Assembly: GCA_963825315.1 (NCBI GenBank)
Contig: CAWGST010000006.1
Coordinates: 77,095 to 141,094 of the forward strand
Length of the DNA stretch: 64,000 nucleotides
Origin: DASRLE01 sp963825315
Lineage (GTDB): Bacteria; Verrucomicrobiota; Verrucomicrobiia; Limisphaerales; Palsa-1400
Reading direction: 5' to 3'
Shown: positions 45,101 through 51,597 of the stretch, piece by piece
Numbering within the stretch: the stretch's first letter is position 1
Layout of the letters: every line of letters begins with the position of its first letter
Position numbers and translations under genes: made by a program
Notes under the pieces: generated by a model
The model's input: the letters and a program-made list of their open reading frames with translations, nothing else
Told to the model about the DNA's origin: nothing
The model's database searches: none

Positions 45101-45543
45101 TGCCCTTGAACAGCACTTTGGTTTCGGGAACATTTTTACCCACGGCATACACTCCGTTTGACATTTTCCCCGGCCTCGCCCCCGTGCCAGCTGCCAGCAC
45201 AAACCTCGCCGTCTTCAATGGCGCGAACCCGAATGGGATTTGGTCGCTTTATGTTTATGATGACACGCAGGGCAACAACGGCTTTATCGTCGGTGGATGG
45301 TCTCTGGGTTTGACGGCCGTCAGCACCTTGACTGAGGTGGCGTCCCTGTCGGCTTCCAGGATGGCCGGCGAATTATTGCAATTGAGCGTTATTGGATCTC
45401 CGGGACAGAACTATGGGATCCAGACTTCGAGCAATCTGGTTTCCTGGACGACGGTCACCACCAACACCGGCACCTTTATCTTTACCGATACCGTCACGAA
45501 TGCTCCGCAACGGTTCTATCGCGTCATTCAACTGCCCCAGTAG
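39178..45543 (+). CDS. Giant secreted sedolisin (S53, pro-kumamolisin type) peptidase with P-domains and DUF11 repeats
   Basis: The 2,121-residue protein has a signal peptide (MAVAAACAALFLLPETPVRAA), a pro-kumamolisin activation domain at about 35-190 (NYHHYLTPAQFAERFGP) and an S53 catalytic domain to about 560. The sedolisin triad is visible: Glu282 and Asp286 (DDEVSLDIEMG) and Ser473 (GGTSAATP), with oxyanion Asp362 (SGDSGAYPP). The C-terminal DIV/GYDLCSGWGTP region resembles the calcium site. Downstream are three P-domain-like units (about 684-838, 1334-1515, 1884-2048), five or so DUF11 repeats, and a C-terminal strand module ending FYRVIQLPQ. Sedolisins are usually acid-active endopeptidases. 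Last gene of the secreted-protein run, 15 bp after the previous frame. Confidence 0.85.
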   Translation: MKRRFNRLSSMAVAAACAALFLLPETPVRAAGSQVLHGHVPAVVARLQPIGHLDGANHLKLAIGLPLRDQAGLSKLLQQIYDPTSPNYHHYLTPAQFAERFGPAAADYQTLTAFATSHNLAVTGTHPNRTLLDVEASIADVEKALHVTMRVYRHPTEQRDFFAPDTEPSIDLNLPVLHISGLDNYVLPHSNLKPLPLGPTQTNGPALGSGPGGAYWGNDFRAAYAPGVSLTGSGQKLALLEFDTYYPSDILKYEQLTGLPAVPLLNVPIDGFNSPPGVADDEVSLDIEMGIAMAPGLSEILIYEAPTNGPSTTTDDMLNRMANDDLANQISASWSYPIDALTDPIFMQMAAQGQSFFNASGDSGAYPPGGVPTPSDDTNITIVGGTTLFTTGPGGAWQSEVVWSWFTAGTGEGAGSGGISSTYAIPSWQQGISMVANQGSTNFRNLPDVALTADNIWIISGGQGLGQPVGGTSAATPLWAAFNSLINQQASENCQPPMGFINPAIYAIGKGPLYSSTFHDIVSGNNTNFVSPNLFYAVPGYDLCSGWGTPMGSNLINALTPSSLTPVLAVVTNIISGGNGNGVIDFDECNNLTIVLTNESCLHAATGIEATLYSTTLGAIVAQGASAYPELLPRASASNLSLFTLSTVPTFVCGTPVNLTLVVKSDQVVQTNYIQIPSGVVGSPDSFTSSTVIPIPNTNLVPVNSPIVVSGLQSVGKITVSVYLTAQTDAGLSLRLISPSGTSVILSQFNGGTNADYGSGCGSGSETTFDDAAAVPITSATPPYLGSFQPQQPLSVFNLLNGTNLNGTWTLQVLDEFPGDTAALECWSLNVSPEVCLDGGGQCVGADLSLTMSASPSTVYVGGNVVYDLTVSNAGPSTAQNVVITQDLPAGVTDVTVTNGSVSVSQSGLILSMTLASLPVYGAATVSVSATFTSSMLGTNVTALVTSTASVASSTTNLNPNNTTASATVVVSEPTADLAVSMTGSPGSVLQGALLTYTINVTNNGPFPADGVALAVTLPANANFISATASQGTVFADGTFAELGNIGLGTNVVVTIVVSPTITGNITASAVVSLSPPEIDPISFNNFASVSTTVGPAADLGVAAFATPSPVVAGGNLGYIVTVSNAGPSPATGVVFSQSMPAGSTFVSSTLPGHTVANNLINATITNLASGSNILIVNVVKTPALPSGVQSNLLVSTFSVFGQPGDPNPNNNVFALTNLEERPMVTIMAAGATLTNNCCPDGSVHPGETVVVELALQNVGTIPTSNLVATLQNGNGVTSSSGSQTYGVLQPEGTPASGLYSFTASSTNGGTILAVLQWQDGTNVGTVTFTFVMPVVQTFWNTSSISIPNQKYIPNPDSGPANPYPSAIVVSNINGDVATVTVTVSNLIHSYPNDIGILLVGPSTNCVLMSAAADHSTISTPITVTFDQNAALALPPEGEIVSGSYQPADYYESQYGTTETYSNSLAPVGPYNTNLAVFGSIPANGTWCLYVEDDTVGDAGAIFNGWSLAITTITPVNQVADLAVSIVASANQVILGNNITNLWIVTNNGPDAVTNVFVTNILSPGLTLLTNTLPPGAGNVQTSPAYVYNLGTLISGGGALVTNVVTANSNGLQTNVISVGSTVLDANPANNTASVVTTVTPPPVDLIVAPISVSPNPVVINGSLYYILAVTNNGPGNALDVVGTFALSGLDFVSAVPFPSQGASCSSNNGFVVCTLGTIPAGSNANVTVVATAPSNGVVTNVWSVLTAAANTNLANNSVSANVTVINPEAVITNGPATLMSQGSPPFNGAINSNQTNKVAFTLLNIGSGPTTNLVATLLANSGIRPITTSNVYGAIAAGGSASQSYLFVGSGGSGATITAELSLQDGSNTNLGPVFYTFMLPKTQSFTNSEEIFIPYIGPASPYPSSIQVPWPTNLLVSKVTATLNDFAHSWPHDVEAVLVSPAGQELVLMEHTGAFYGVTNLMLTFDDAAAQSLPLNSTLVSGTFLPTAYTPFDIFPGLAPVPAASTNLAVFNGANPNGIWSLYVYDDTQGNNGFIVGGWSLGLTAVSTLTEVASLSASRMAGELLQLSVIGSPGQNYGIQTSSNLVSWTTVTTNTGTFIFTDTVTNAPQRFYRVIQLPQ

Positions 45544-45580
45544 GCGGCCAAATCCACCGGCGGAGCCGCAACCCAGGCAC

Positions 45581-46198
45581 ATGAAACTTTTCGGCATCAC
45601 CGGCGGCGTCGGGATGGGCAAATCAACCTCCGGCGCCTTGCTGGAAAAGCAGGGGATGGCGGTGGCGGACACGGACCGCATCGCGCGGCAATTGGTCGAG
45701 CCGGGCCAGCCGGCCCTGGCCGAAATTGCCGGCGTCTTTGGCCCGTCTGTCATCTCGCCGAATGGCGCCTTGGATCGAAAGGAATTGGCCCGGCGCGTCT
45801 TTGCGGACGCGGCGGAGCGCGCCAAATTGGAGGCTATTCTCCACCCGAAGATTCGCGAGGTCTGGGAGGCGGAGGTAAAAAGGTGGCGCGTATCCGGTTG
45901 TGCCCGGGGCGCGGTGATTATACCGCTCCTGTTTGAAACCAGGGCCGAATCCCTTTTTGACGCCATTATTTGTGTGGCCTGTTGCGCCGCCTCTCAATTC
46001 GAACGCTTGCGGGAACGGGGCTGGAGCCGCGCGGAGATCAAGCAGCGGCTGGCGGCGCAATGGCCGGCGGAAGAGAAAATCGCCCGCGCGGATTTCGTAA
46101 TCTGGACAGACACCACCCTTGAAGCCCACGCCGCGCAACTGGAAAGGGTGATGCTGAAAAACCTTATTTCATCAAGAGCATCTGGCGCGCCCGTTTAA
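45581..46198 (+). CDS. coaE: Dephospho-CoA kinase
   Basis: The 205-residue P-loop kinase has GITGGVGMGKST (Walker A) at residue 5, DTDRIARQLVEPG, ALDRKELARRVF, LEAILHPKIREVW and IPLLFETRAESLFD, all standard CoaE blocks. It phosphorylates the 3'-OH of dephospho-CoA in the last step of CoA synthesis. The ATG at 45581 begins the conserved P-loop. Its 3' end overlaps the convergent rpsR gene by 35 bp. Confidence 0.95.
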   Translation: MKLFGITGGVGMGKSTSGALLEKQGMAVADTDRIARQLVEPGQPALAEIAGVFGPSVISPNGALDRKELARRVFADAAERAKLEAILHPKIREVWEAEVKRWRVSGCARGAVIIPLLFETRAESLFDAIICVACCAASQFERLRERGWSRAEIKQRLAAQWPAEEKIARADFVIWTDTTLEAHAAQLERVMLKNLISSRASGAPV

Positions 46199-46430
46199 TG
46201 GAGCGATTCAATTGCCGCTGGTAATGGGCGGGCAGGCCGGTGTATTTGCGCGGGAGGATGCGGCCCTGGTCGGTCACGAATTGTTTGAGCAGGGTGACGT
46301 TCTTATAATCCAAGGCATCAAAGGTGAAGTCAATCTTGGGTTTGGGCCGGGGAGTGCGGATTTCAACGGCTGAGGCCTTGCCTTTGGCGCCGCGGCCGCC
46401 GGGCTTTTCGGGATGTGTTTTTCGTGGCAT
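46164..46430 (-). CDS. rpsR: 30S ribosomal protein bS18
   Basis: The 88-residue basic protein matches bS18: IDFTFDALDYKNVTLLKQF, GRILPRKYTGLPAHYQRQL, IKRARQMLL. The N-terminal 25 residues are a Lys/Gly/Pro-rich extension. It is the third gene of a dksA-like / rpmG / rpsR cluster, 5 bp after rpmG, instead of the common rpsF-ssb-rpsR order. The 3' end runs into coaE on the other strand. Confidence 0.95.
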   Translation of the reverse strand: MPRKTHPEKPGGRGAKGKASAVEIRTPRPKPKIDFTFDALDYKNVTLLKQFVTDQGRILPRKYTGLPAHYQRQLNRSIKRARQMLLMK

Positions 46431-46435
46431 AAAGA

Positions 46436-46603
46436 TTATTTGATTTCACGATGGACGGTGCGGCGGCGCAAGGCGGGGTTGTACTTTTTAATCTCCAACT
46501 TCTCGGTTTTCAGCTTTTTATTGCGGGTCGTTGTGTAGCGCGAGGGCGATTTGCCCTCCTTGCGCGCTTCGGTGCATTCAATGGTGATGATTTCTCTGGG
46601 CAT
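46436..46603 (-). CDS. rpmG: 50S ribosomal protein bL33
   Basis: The 55-residue protein matches bL33 (IITIECTEARKEG, SRYTTTRNKK, LEIKKYNPALRRRTVHREIK). The CxxC pairs of zinc-binding L33 are reduced to one Cys (ECTEA; NPAL in place of CPFC), so it is the zinc-free form. The ATG at 46603 is 2 bp after the DksA-like stop. Confidence 0.95.
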   Translation of the reverse strand: MPREIITIECTEARKEGKSPSRYTTTRNKKLKTEKLEIKKYNPALRRRTVHREIK

Positions 46604-46605
46604 CG

Positions 46606-47223
46606 TTATTCCTTGTCTTTGGCCGGCTTTTCTTCCGCTTCTTCTTCTTCTTCCAATTCGGTCCCGCCCGTGTTGTCCACCGTGCCCAACTGGCCCAATC
46701 GGCGCTGGCGCAAGGCTCCTTCCCGTTCGAGCTGGCTTTGCGCTTCGACGGTGAACCGGGTCCAGGGAATGGCCTCCAGGCGCGTGGCCGGGATGGTTTT
46801 GCCCGTCAATTCGCAAATCCCATAAGTATTCTTCTCGATGCGCTTGAGGGCTTCTTCGATTTCGTATATGGCGTCCTGGTCGGACGAAAGCAGGCTCAGG
46901 GCGAAATCGCGGTCAAAATTATCCGTGCCGGAATCCGCCATGTGCAGGCTGTAACTGGCCATCTCCTCGGCGGACTCCTTGGCCAGGCCGCTCATTTGAT
47001 GGAGGAGCCGCTCGCGCAACTCCAGCAGGTGGCGGTGATACTTGGCCCATTGCGGTTTGATTTTAGCCTGTCCGTTGGATTTGGCTTTCACGACCTCCCG
47101 GCCGAGAATCGAGGCGGCCGTGGCCGCCCCGGCTTTTTTGCCGGGCGCCCGCGTTACGGCTGTTTTTTTCATGCTCGCTTTTTTTTTCGTCACAAATGTC
47201 TTTCTGCTCCATTCCCCCCGCAT
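46606..47223 (-). CDS. DksA/TraR-family regulator with degenerate zinc finger
   Basis: The 205-residue frame has a Lys/Ala-rich N-terminus and a DksA-like coiled coil with the tip motif DNFDR (DxxDR). A finger-like region YGICELTGKTIPATRLEAIP follows, in which only one of the four zinc Cys remains, and the tail is acidic (EEEEEAEEKPAKDKE). DksA proteins enter the RNA polymerase secondary channel and modulate transcription, often of ribosomal genes. Here the gene is 2 bp ahead of rpmG. The start is uncertain: ATG 47223, GTG 47193 or ATG 47172; none has a strong ribosome-binding site. Confidence 0.8.
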   Translation of the reverse strand: MRGEWSRKTFVTKKKASMKKTAVTRAPGKKAGAATAASILGREVVKAKSNGQAKIKPQWAKYHRHLLELRERLLHQMSGLAKESAEEMASYSLHMADSGTDNFDRDFALSLLSSDQDAIYEIEEALKRIEKNTYGICELTGKTIPATRLEAIPWTRFTVEAQSQLEREGALRQRRLGQLGTVDNTGGTELEEEEEAEEKPAKDKE

Positions 47224-47344
47224 GGCCCGCCCCGCCCTTTTGCGGAGTGGGGGAATGTAGCAAAGGAGGCAAATAATGCCACAACTTTTTTAAGAATAAT
47301 CATCTTTATTTATCTGTCTTCAGACAAGTCAATCCTTTTTCTGT

Positions 47345-48154
47345 TCATCCTTTTTCAATCGAGGCGTAAGCATTATGGCTGTGAATGCTCTCAAAGTTCT
47401 CCGCCTCAACCTTATACCATGCCACATCCGGGTGGGCATTCAACTTCACGGCGACATTGCGCACCAGATCCTCGACGAAAACGGGGTTTTCGTAGGCCCG
47501 TTCCGTGACCGCCTTTTCATCCCGGCGCTTCAAGAGCGAATACAACTCCGAACTGCCCGAACTTTCCACCAGGGCAATCAAGTCTTCGATCCAAATGGCC
47601 TTGCGCGAGCGCACCTGGACGGTGACCAGGCTGCGCTGGTTATGCGCCCCAAAACGGCTGATGGCCTTCGAACAGGGGCAGAGCGTCGTCACCCCCACCC
47701 GCACCGTCAGCACAAAATCAATTTCCTTGCCGATGGCATTGGCGTCAAATCGCGCGGTATAATCCATGACGCTTTCCATGCCTGAGACGGGCGCCTTTTT
47801 GACCAGGAAAAACGGAAACTCCATCTCCAAATGGGCCACGGCCGATTTAAGCTTCGCTTGCATGGCGTAAAGGATGTCCGTGATGTTTTCGACATGGACG
47901 ATGTGGCCGTGCGAATTCAGCACCTCGATGAATCGGCTCATGTGGGTGCCTTTGAATTCATGGGGCAAATCCACGAACATGCCGATGGTGGCGATGGTGT
48001 TTTGCAAGGTGTGCGCCTTGTCGCGGATTTGGATGGGAAAACGCAAGCCCCGCACGCCGACCTTGTCGATGCGCAACTGGCGATGGTCCGGCTCGCTCTG
48101 CTTATCATGCATCGCGTCGGGCTGCGAAAGTTCTTTATCGGAAAGTACGCTCAT
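47345..48154 (-). CDS. folE2: GTP cyclohydrolase FolE2 (type IB)
   Basis: The 269-residue enzyme of the GCYH-IB family shows FVDLPHEFKGTHMSRFIEVL, a TTLCPCSKAIS metal-site Cys motif, FGAHNQRSLVTV and the C-terminal VEDLVRNVAVKL, with VEAENFESIHSHNAYA. It converts GTP to 7,8-dihydroneopterin triphosphate for folate and queuosine. FolE2 often replaces the zinc-dependent FolE when zinc is short, and the neighbouring DksA-like and L33 proteins have also lost zinc cysteines. An ATG at 48181 would add nine residues; the ATG at 48154 is preferred. Confidence 0.95.
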   Translation of the reverse strand: MSVLSDKELSQPDAMHDKQSEPDHRQLRIDKVGVRGLRFPIQIRDKAHTLQNTIATIGMFVDLPHEFKGTHMSRFIEVLNSHGHIVHVENITDILYAMQAKLKSAVAHLEMEFPFFLVKKAPVSGMESVMDYTARFDANAIGKEIDFVLTVRVGVTTLCPCSKAISRFGAHNQRSLVTVQVRSRKAIWIEDLIALVESSGSSELYSLLKRRDEKAVTERAYENPVFVEDLVRNVAVKLNAHPDVAWYKVEAENFESIHSHNAYASIEKG

Positions 48155-48217
48155 GGCACTGAATCGTTTAACGGAAAACAATAACAGCCGGAACGGCTTT
48201 TGACAAACGGATTGTTT

Positions 48218-49045
48218 TCATTGGAAAATGTCCATTTCGCGTCGGGCAATCTGATATCTACTGGGCCAGGCATAAATTGGGCCGCAAGTGCGCTCCTGGC
48301 CCTGACTGGCCCGCAAGGCGAGTGCCAGGGCCGTGCAACGATCCGCGTGGCCGTCAGGCGAGTGCGGGGCGCGATAGGTCACCCCGCCCGACGCCGTTGT
48401 CACGCGATTGATGCTGTGCAAATCCTCGCGCACCAACCGGCTGATGGGCACCCGCACGCTCCGCTTTTCAAACGCCATGCGGAGTTTGGAGAAGATTTCC
48501 ACCTTGAGCGCGGCGCTGAAGGTGGAAAGTTCAATTTTGCCGTACTTATGCTTCTCGGGATTCCATTCTCCGAACTCCTGCACCAGATAATCGCCCATGC
48601 CGATGCCCGCCCCGGTGTAGTCCAAACAAGTCCTTCGCGCGCGCCGAATGCGCGGGCGAAGGATTGCAATCTGGTCGGGTGTTGACATTTTTGAGAGTTC
48701 GAGGACTTCGACTGTTTGGGCCACATCGCCCAACTGGGCATTGGACCAGCATACGGTCAAGTCGTGGCGACGCCCGAAATCAATCCCCATATTTATGGAG
48801 AATTGCAATTTGGCGTCCCAATATCCGGCTGGCACGGTGGCAGTGGCCTCGATGCTCTCGCAAGAGGCGATCAATTCGTAAGGCAGCAGGACGGCTTGAA
48901 CGTCTAAAAACTGACATTCAAATTCCTGCGCCCAGCCTTCGGGATCGTCCACGGCGGCCTTGAGTTCTTCGATGTTGATGGGGAGACCATCTTTGACGGC
49001 GGTGTAGATGTCCACGAAATGACAACTCCAAGAAGAAGCGGCCAC
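48218..49045 (-). pseudogene. Phage terminase large subunit, C-terminal nuclease part (gene split by insertion)
   Basis: The fragment of about 265 residues holds the end of the ATPase linker and the RNase H-like packaging nuclease: IYTAVKDGLPINIEELK, EFECQFLDVQAVLLPYELI, GIDFGRRHDLTVCW, LDYTGAGIGMGDYLVQEFG and HADRCTALALALRA, each with an acidic residue expected in the metal site. It matches large-subunit terminases of Mu-like tailed phages. The missing N-terminal ATPase lies at 50864-51429. The reading frame enters a palindromic repeat at 49041-49047 rather than a true start, so this is the 3' half of an interrupted gene. Confidence 0.8.
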
Positions 49046-49111
49046 AGATTGACACAGATTTTCACAGATGGGAATTATTGGTTTCTCGTCTGATCTGTGT
49101 TCATCTGCGAG
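49041..49111. repeat. CACAGAT-type palindromic element, truncated by the IS
   Basis: The element begins GCCACAG at the terminase breakpoint and has a left arm (CACAGATTTTCACAGAT) facing an inverted right arm (ATCTGTGTTCATCTGC at about 49094-49109). The matching end CTGTGGC lies at 50857-50863, beyond the IS. So the palindrome first inserted in the terminase gene and the IS landed in its right arm. A related element lies at 51457-51579. Confidence 0.65.
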
Positions 49112-49127
49112 GGTATGTGTTTTGTCA
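49112..49127 (+). repeat. Left terminal inverted repeat of the IS
   Basis: Sixteen bases matching, in reverse complement, the segment at 50842-50857 at 15 of 16 positions. Confidence 0.7.
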
Positions 49128-49381
49128 GCGGAGCGGTCCTGAAAAGCTCAGGCAGCAATTGCAGCGCGGACGGAAACATGGTCACCATAAGGACCTGTTG
49201 GATTGCTAACCAGCAGGTGGATTACGGGAGATGCTCGGAGAATACGCTTGGAGTTCAATCTCCGCTTCTGTGAATGAGCACCGGCGAAAAGCACCTACAT
49301 GGGGACCGCCCCGCATACCTGAGTGCATGTAATCGCCTGACCCGTTTCCGTCCGCCTGCACAACTAAAAGAAAGCACTAAA

Positions 49382-50652
49382 ATGGACAAAAATGCAAACC
49401 TCCTTCCGCGGGTGATCGGCTTTGATTGTCACCCGGACACCTTCACCGCCGCGCTGCTCCAGGGCCCACCCCGGCCGCAGCCGTGACGGAGAAGATCTTC
49501 AACCAAGTCCCATTGGCCCAACTCGCCGGTTGGGCCAAAAAGCACACCACGGCCCAAGACCTCTTTGTCTTGGAAGCTTCTGGCAACAGCTTCCAAGTCG
49601 TGCGCACCTTGGCGGCGCTGGATCGAAAGGCCCTGGTCTTGGAGAGTTGCCAGATGGGCAAGCTCAAGGAAGCCCACGCCAATAATGACAAGATCAGCGC
49701 CGTGCGCATCGGCAAGGCTTATCTGGCCGGGACGGCCAAGACCGTCTGGGTGCCCGACGTCAAAACCCAGGAACGGCGCGACTGGTTCCATGCCCACCGC
49801 AAGGCCGTCAAGCGCAGCACCCAAATGCGCAACCGCCTCCTCTCTTATCTGAGCGACAACGGAGTGCGCCTGAAAAAAGGCACGCCTTTGGCCAAAGGCA
49901 AGGCGGCTGAAGAACTGCTGCGCAAAACCCGCCCCTGGTCTCCCCGCCAATGGCAGGTCATTGAGGGGATGCTCATGGAATTGCGCCATGCCGATGAACA
50001 GCGGTCCCATTGGCGCAGTTTGATCGCCCAGGAAGTCCTCTCCGACCCGCAGCTATTGTCCATTGTGCGGCTCTGCGGCGTCCGGGAAATGGTGGCCTTT
50101 GCCCTCGGCGCTCTCATCGGCGACATCCACCGCTTTGCCCACCCCAAGAAACTCGTCAAGTATATCGGGCTGAACCCCGCCTTTGACGACAGCGGTGAAG
50201 GCCAATGGAGCGGCGGCATCGCCGGCCATGGCCGCAAAGACTTGCGCAGCCTGTTGGTCGAGGCCGCCCAAGCCGTCCTGCGTTGTTCCAAAAATCCTCT
50301 GGCGCAATGGGGTAAAAAGCTGCTGCGGCGCAAAAGCTCAATCAACCTCACTGTCGGCGCCATGGCTCGCAAACTCGCCGTGGCCGTTTGGTATTTGATG
50401 ATGGGCCGCTGGACTCCCCTGGAAGAAATCGACGAGCGCCTGGCCCTCAAGGTGGGAAAAATCATGGCCAGCGTCGGAGCCAGGGGGCTTAAAACCCTGG
50501 GCAAAACACGAAAAGTTTTCAGAGAAGAAACCTATGGCTTGCTCAAGGATGGGAGAACCTATGTCTTGGCCAAGACGGTTTACACCCGCGACAAGGACGG
50601 TCTCTTGCGCCCAGGATTCACGCCCGCCTCCACAACCACCGGCTTAAAATGA
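49382..50652 (+). CDS. IS110-family transposase (frameshifted near its 5' end)
   Basis: The reconstructed protein has about 423 residues. It starts at ATG 49382 in frame 2 (VIGFDCHPDTFTAALLQG) and continues in frame 1 from about 49470 (TPAAAVTEKIFNQV). One base appears to be missing in the C/G-rich run near 49468-49480, and a TGA at 49484-49486 ends the short frame. The N-terminal DEDD RuvC-like domain shows the first Asp (GFDCHPD), Glu (VLEASGN) and third Asp (NNDKISA), but the fourth position is Ser rather than the usual Asp. The C-terminal Transposase_20 domain is clear (LLSIVRLCGVREMVAFALG; KYIGLNPAFDDSGEGQWSGG; GHGRKDLRSLLVEAA). Probably inactive as read. Confidence 0.8.
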
Positions 50653-50841
50653 GTGAGTTTATCGCTTTGGACCATGGCTTGCGCAGGAAACTCCCGGCGC
50701 GCCCGGAACGGGAGCGCCAGGAGCGGATGCATCCGCAATCCACGGACGATTGGGCGCTCAGGTTGCACTCCTGCAGAGCCCTATCCTCCCAACCGCAAAA
50801 TCAGCTTAAAACAAAAATGAAGAATTTAAAGATTTACCCTT

Positions 50842-50857
50842 TGACAAACCACATACC
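50842..50857 (-). repeat. Right terminal inverted repeat of the IS
   Basis: TGACAAACCACATACC, the reverse complement of the left repeat at 49112-49127 with one mismatch. It is followed at 50857-50863 by CTGTGGC, the far end of the interrupted palindrome. Confidence 0.7.
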
Positions 50858-50863
50858 TGTGGC

Positions 50864-51429
50864 TTATAATTCTTGGACCAGATTTCGTGGGCTTTGTTGC
50901 CGATGCCGTTGGGGGTGGTGATGAGGCGGACTTTTTTCACGCCGCCGCGCAACGGGTTCGTCACCGCCGGCACAATGGCCCGCCAAGTCTGGTCCGGGTT
51001 TTCGAAGAAGGCGAATTCCGTCAAGAGCACATTGGCGCTGTAACCGCGCACCGTCTCTGGCCGGCCCGGCACGGCGATGATCCGGCTGCCGCGCGGAAAG
51101 ACTATTGTGACCAACTTCAAAAGAGCTTCCGGCCCGCGGACCCGCTCCTCAAGAATATCGGCCTCGGCCAATTTGTAAGCTTCCGTCCACTCCTTCCATT
51201 TGGCGAGGGATTCCATGGATTGCCGTTCCGAGGGCGCGGCAATCAGCCAGGTCGTCTTGCCTCCGTTCTTTTCGTGCAGGAAACAATCGCGCACGCCTTC
51301 CTCCGCCGAGCAAAAGTCCTTGCCAGTTTGGCGCGCCATCAACCCGAATTTCCAACGAGAGGTGTCATCCGCCCAGCGGCGCTGATAAGGCTTGAGCATG
51401 TTGCGGGGAGTGAAGGGCGGTTCAATCAT
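50864..51429 (-). pseudogene. Phage terminase large subunit, N-terminal ATPase part (gene split by insertion)
   Basis: From ATG 51429 the frame encodes MIEPPFTPRNMLKPYQRRW, a Walker A-like GLMARQTGKDF, TTWLIAAPSERQSMESL and the Walker B position VLLTEFAFFENPD (Thr in place of the usual first Asp). Coupling motif LITTPNGIGNKAHEIW follows. The homologous sequence stops at about NYK near 50866, where the palindrome end CTGTGGC begins; the frame then runs into the IS and stops at 50806. Joined to 48218-49040 it would form a single terminase of about 450 residues (NYK followed by ASSWSCHFVDIY). Confidence 0.8.
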
Positions 51430-51456
51430 ATTAAATCCTGCATTTGAGGGAAGGCA

Positions 51457-51579
51457 AACCACGGATGGACACAGATGAACACGGATAAAAATGCCATTGG
51501 AGAGCAGCAATTTTTGAGTGAAAGCGCCTATCCTCCCAAGATGTTCCCAATCCGTGTCTATCTGTGTTCATCCGTGGTT
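51457..51579. repeat. Palindromic CACAGAT-type element between the terminase genes
   Basis: A 30-bp left arm at 51457-51486 (AACCACGGATGGACACAGAT and on) is matched by an inverted right arm at 51550-51579 with about 27 of 30 identical positions. The 63-bp centre shows no gene. It is related in sequence to the element at 49041. It could fold into a long hairpin if transcribed. Confidence 0.8.
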
Positions 51580-51597
51580 AAACTGTTTTTTCCAAGT

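Larger units (their letters stand above)
49112..50857 (+). mobile_element. IS110/IS1111-type insertion sequence
   Basis: The element is about 1,746 bp. Imperfect inverted repeats of 16 bp bound it: GGTATGTGTTTTGTCA at 49112-49127 and the complement of GGTATGTGGTTTGTCA at 50842-50857 (15 of 16 match). It carries one transposase gene. The left non-coding end (49128-49381, 254 nt) and the right one (50653-50841, 189 nt) are both long enough for the structured guide (bridge) RNA known from IS110-family elements. Subterminal inverted repeats are a mark of the IS1111 subgroup. The insertion site is inside a palindromic repeat, a common target for that subgroup. Exact ends may differ by a few bases. 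Confidence 0.75.

Noticed and set aside
21764..45543. PEP-CTERM or LPXTG sorting signals on the secreted proteins
   Set aside because: The C-termini end in strand modules or short polar tails, with no helix and Arg-rich end.
46551..47508. Several + strand frames over the rpmG-dksA-folE2 region
   Set aside because: They are shadows of clear ribosomal, DksA-like and FolE2 genes on the - strand.
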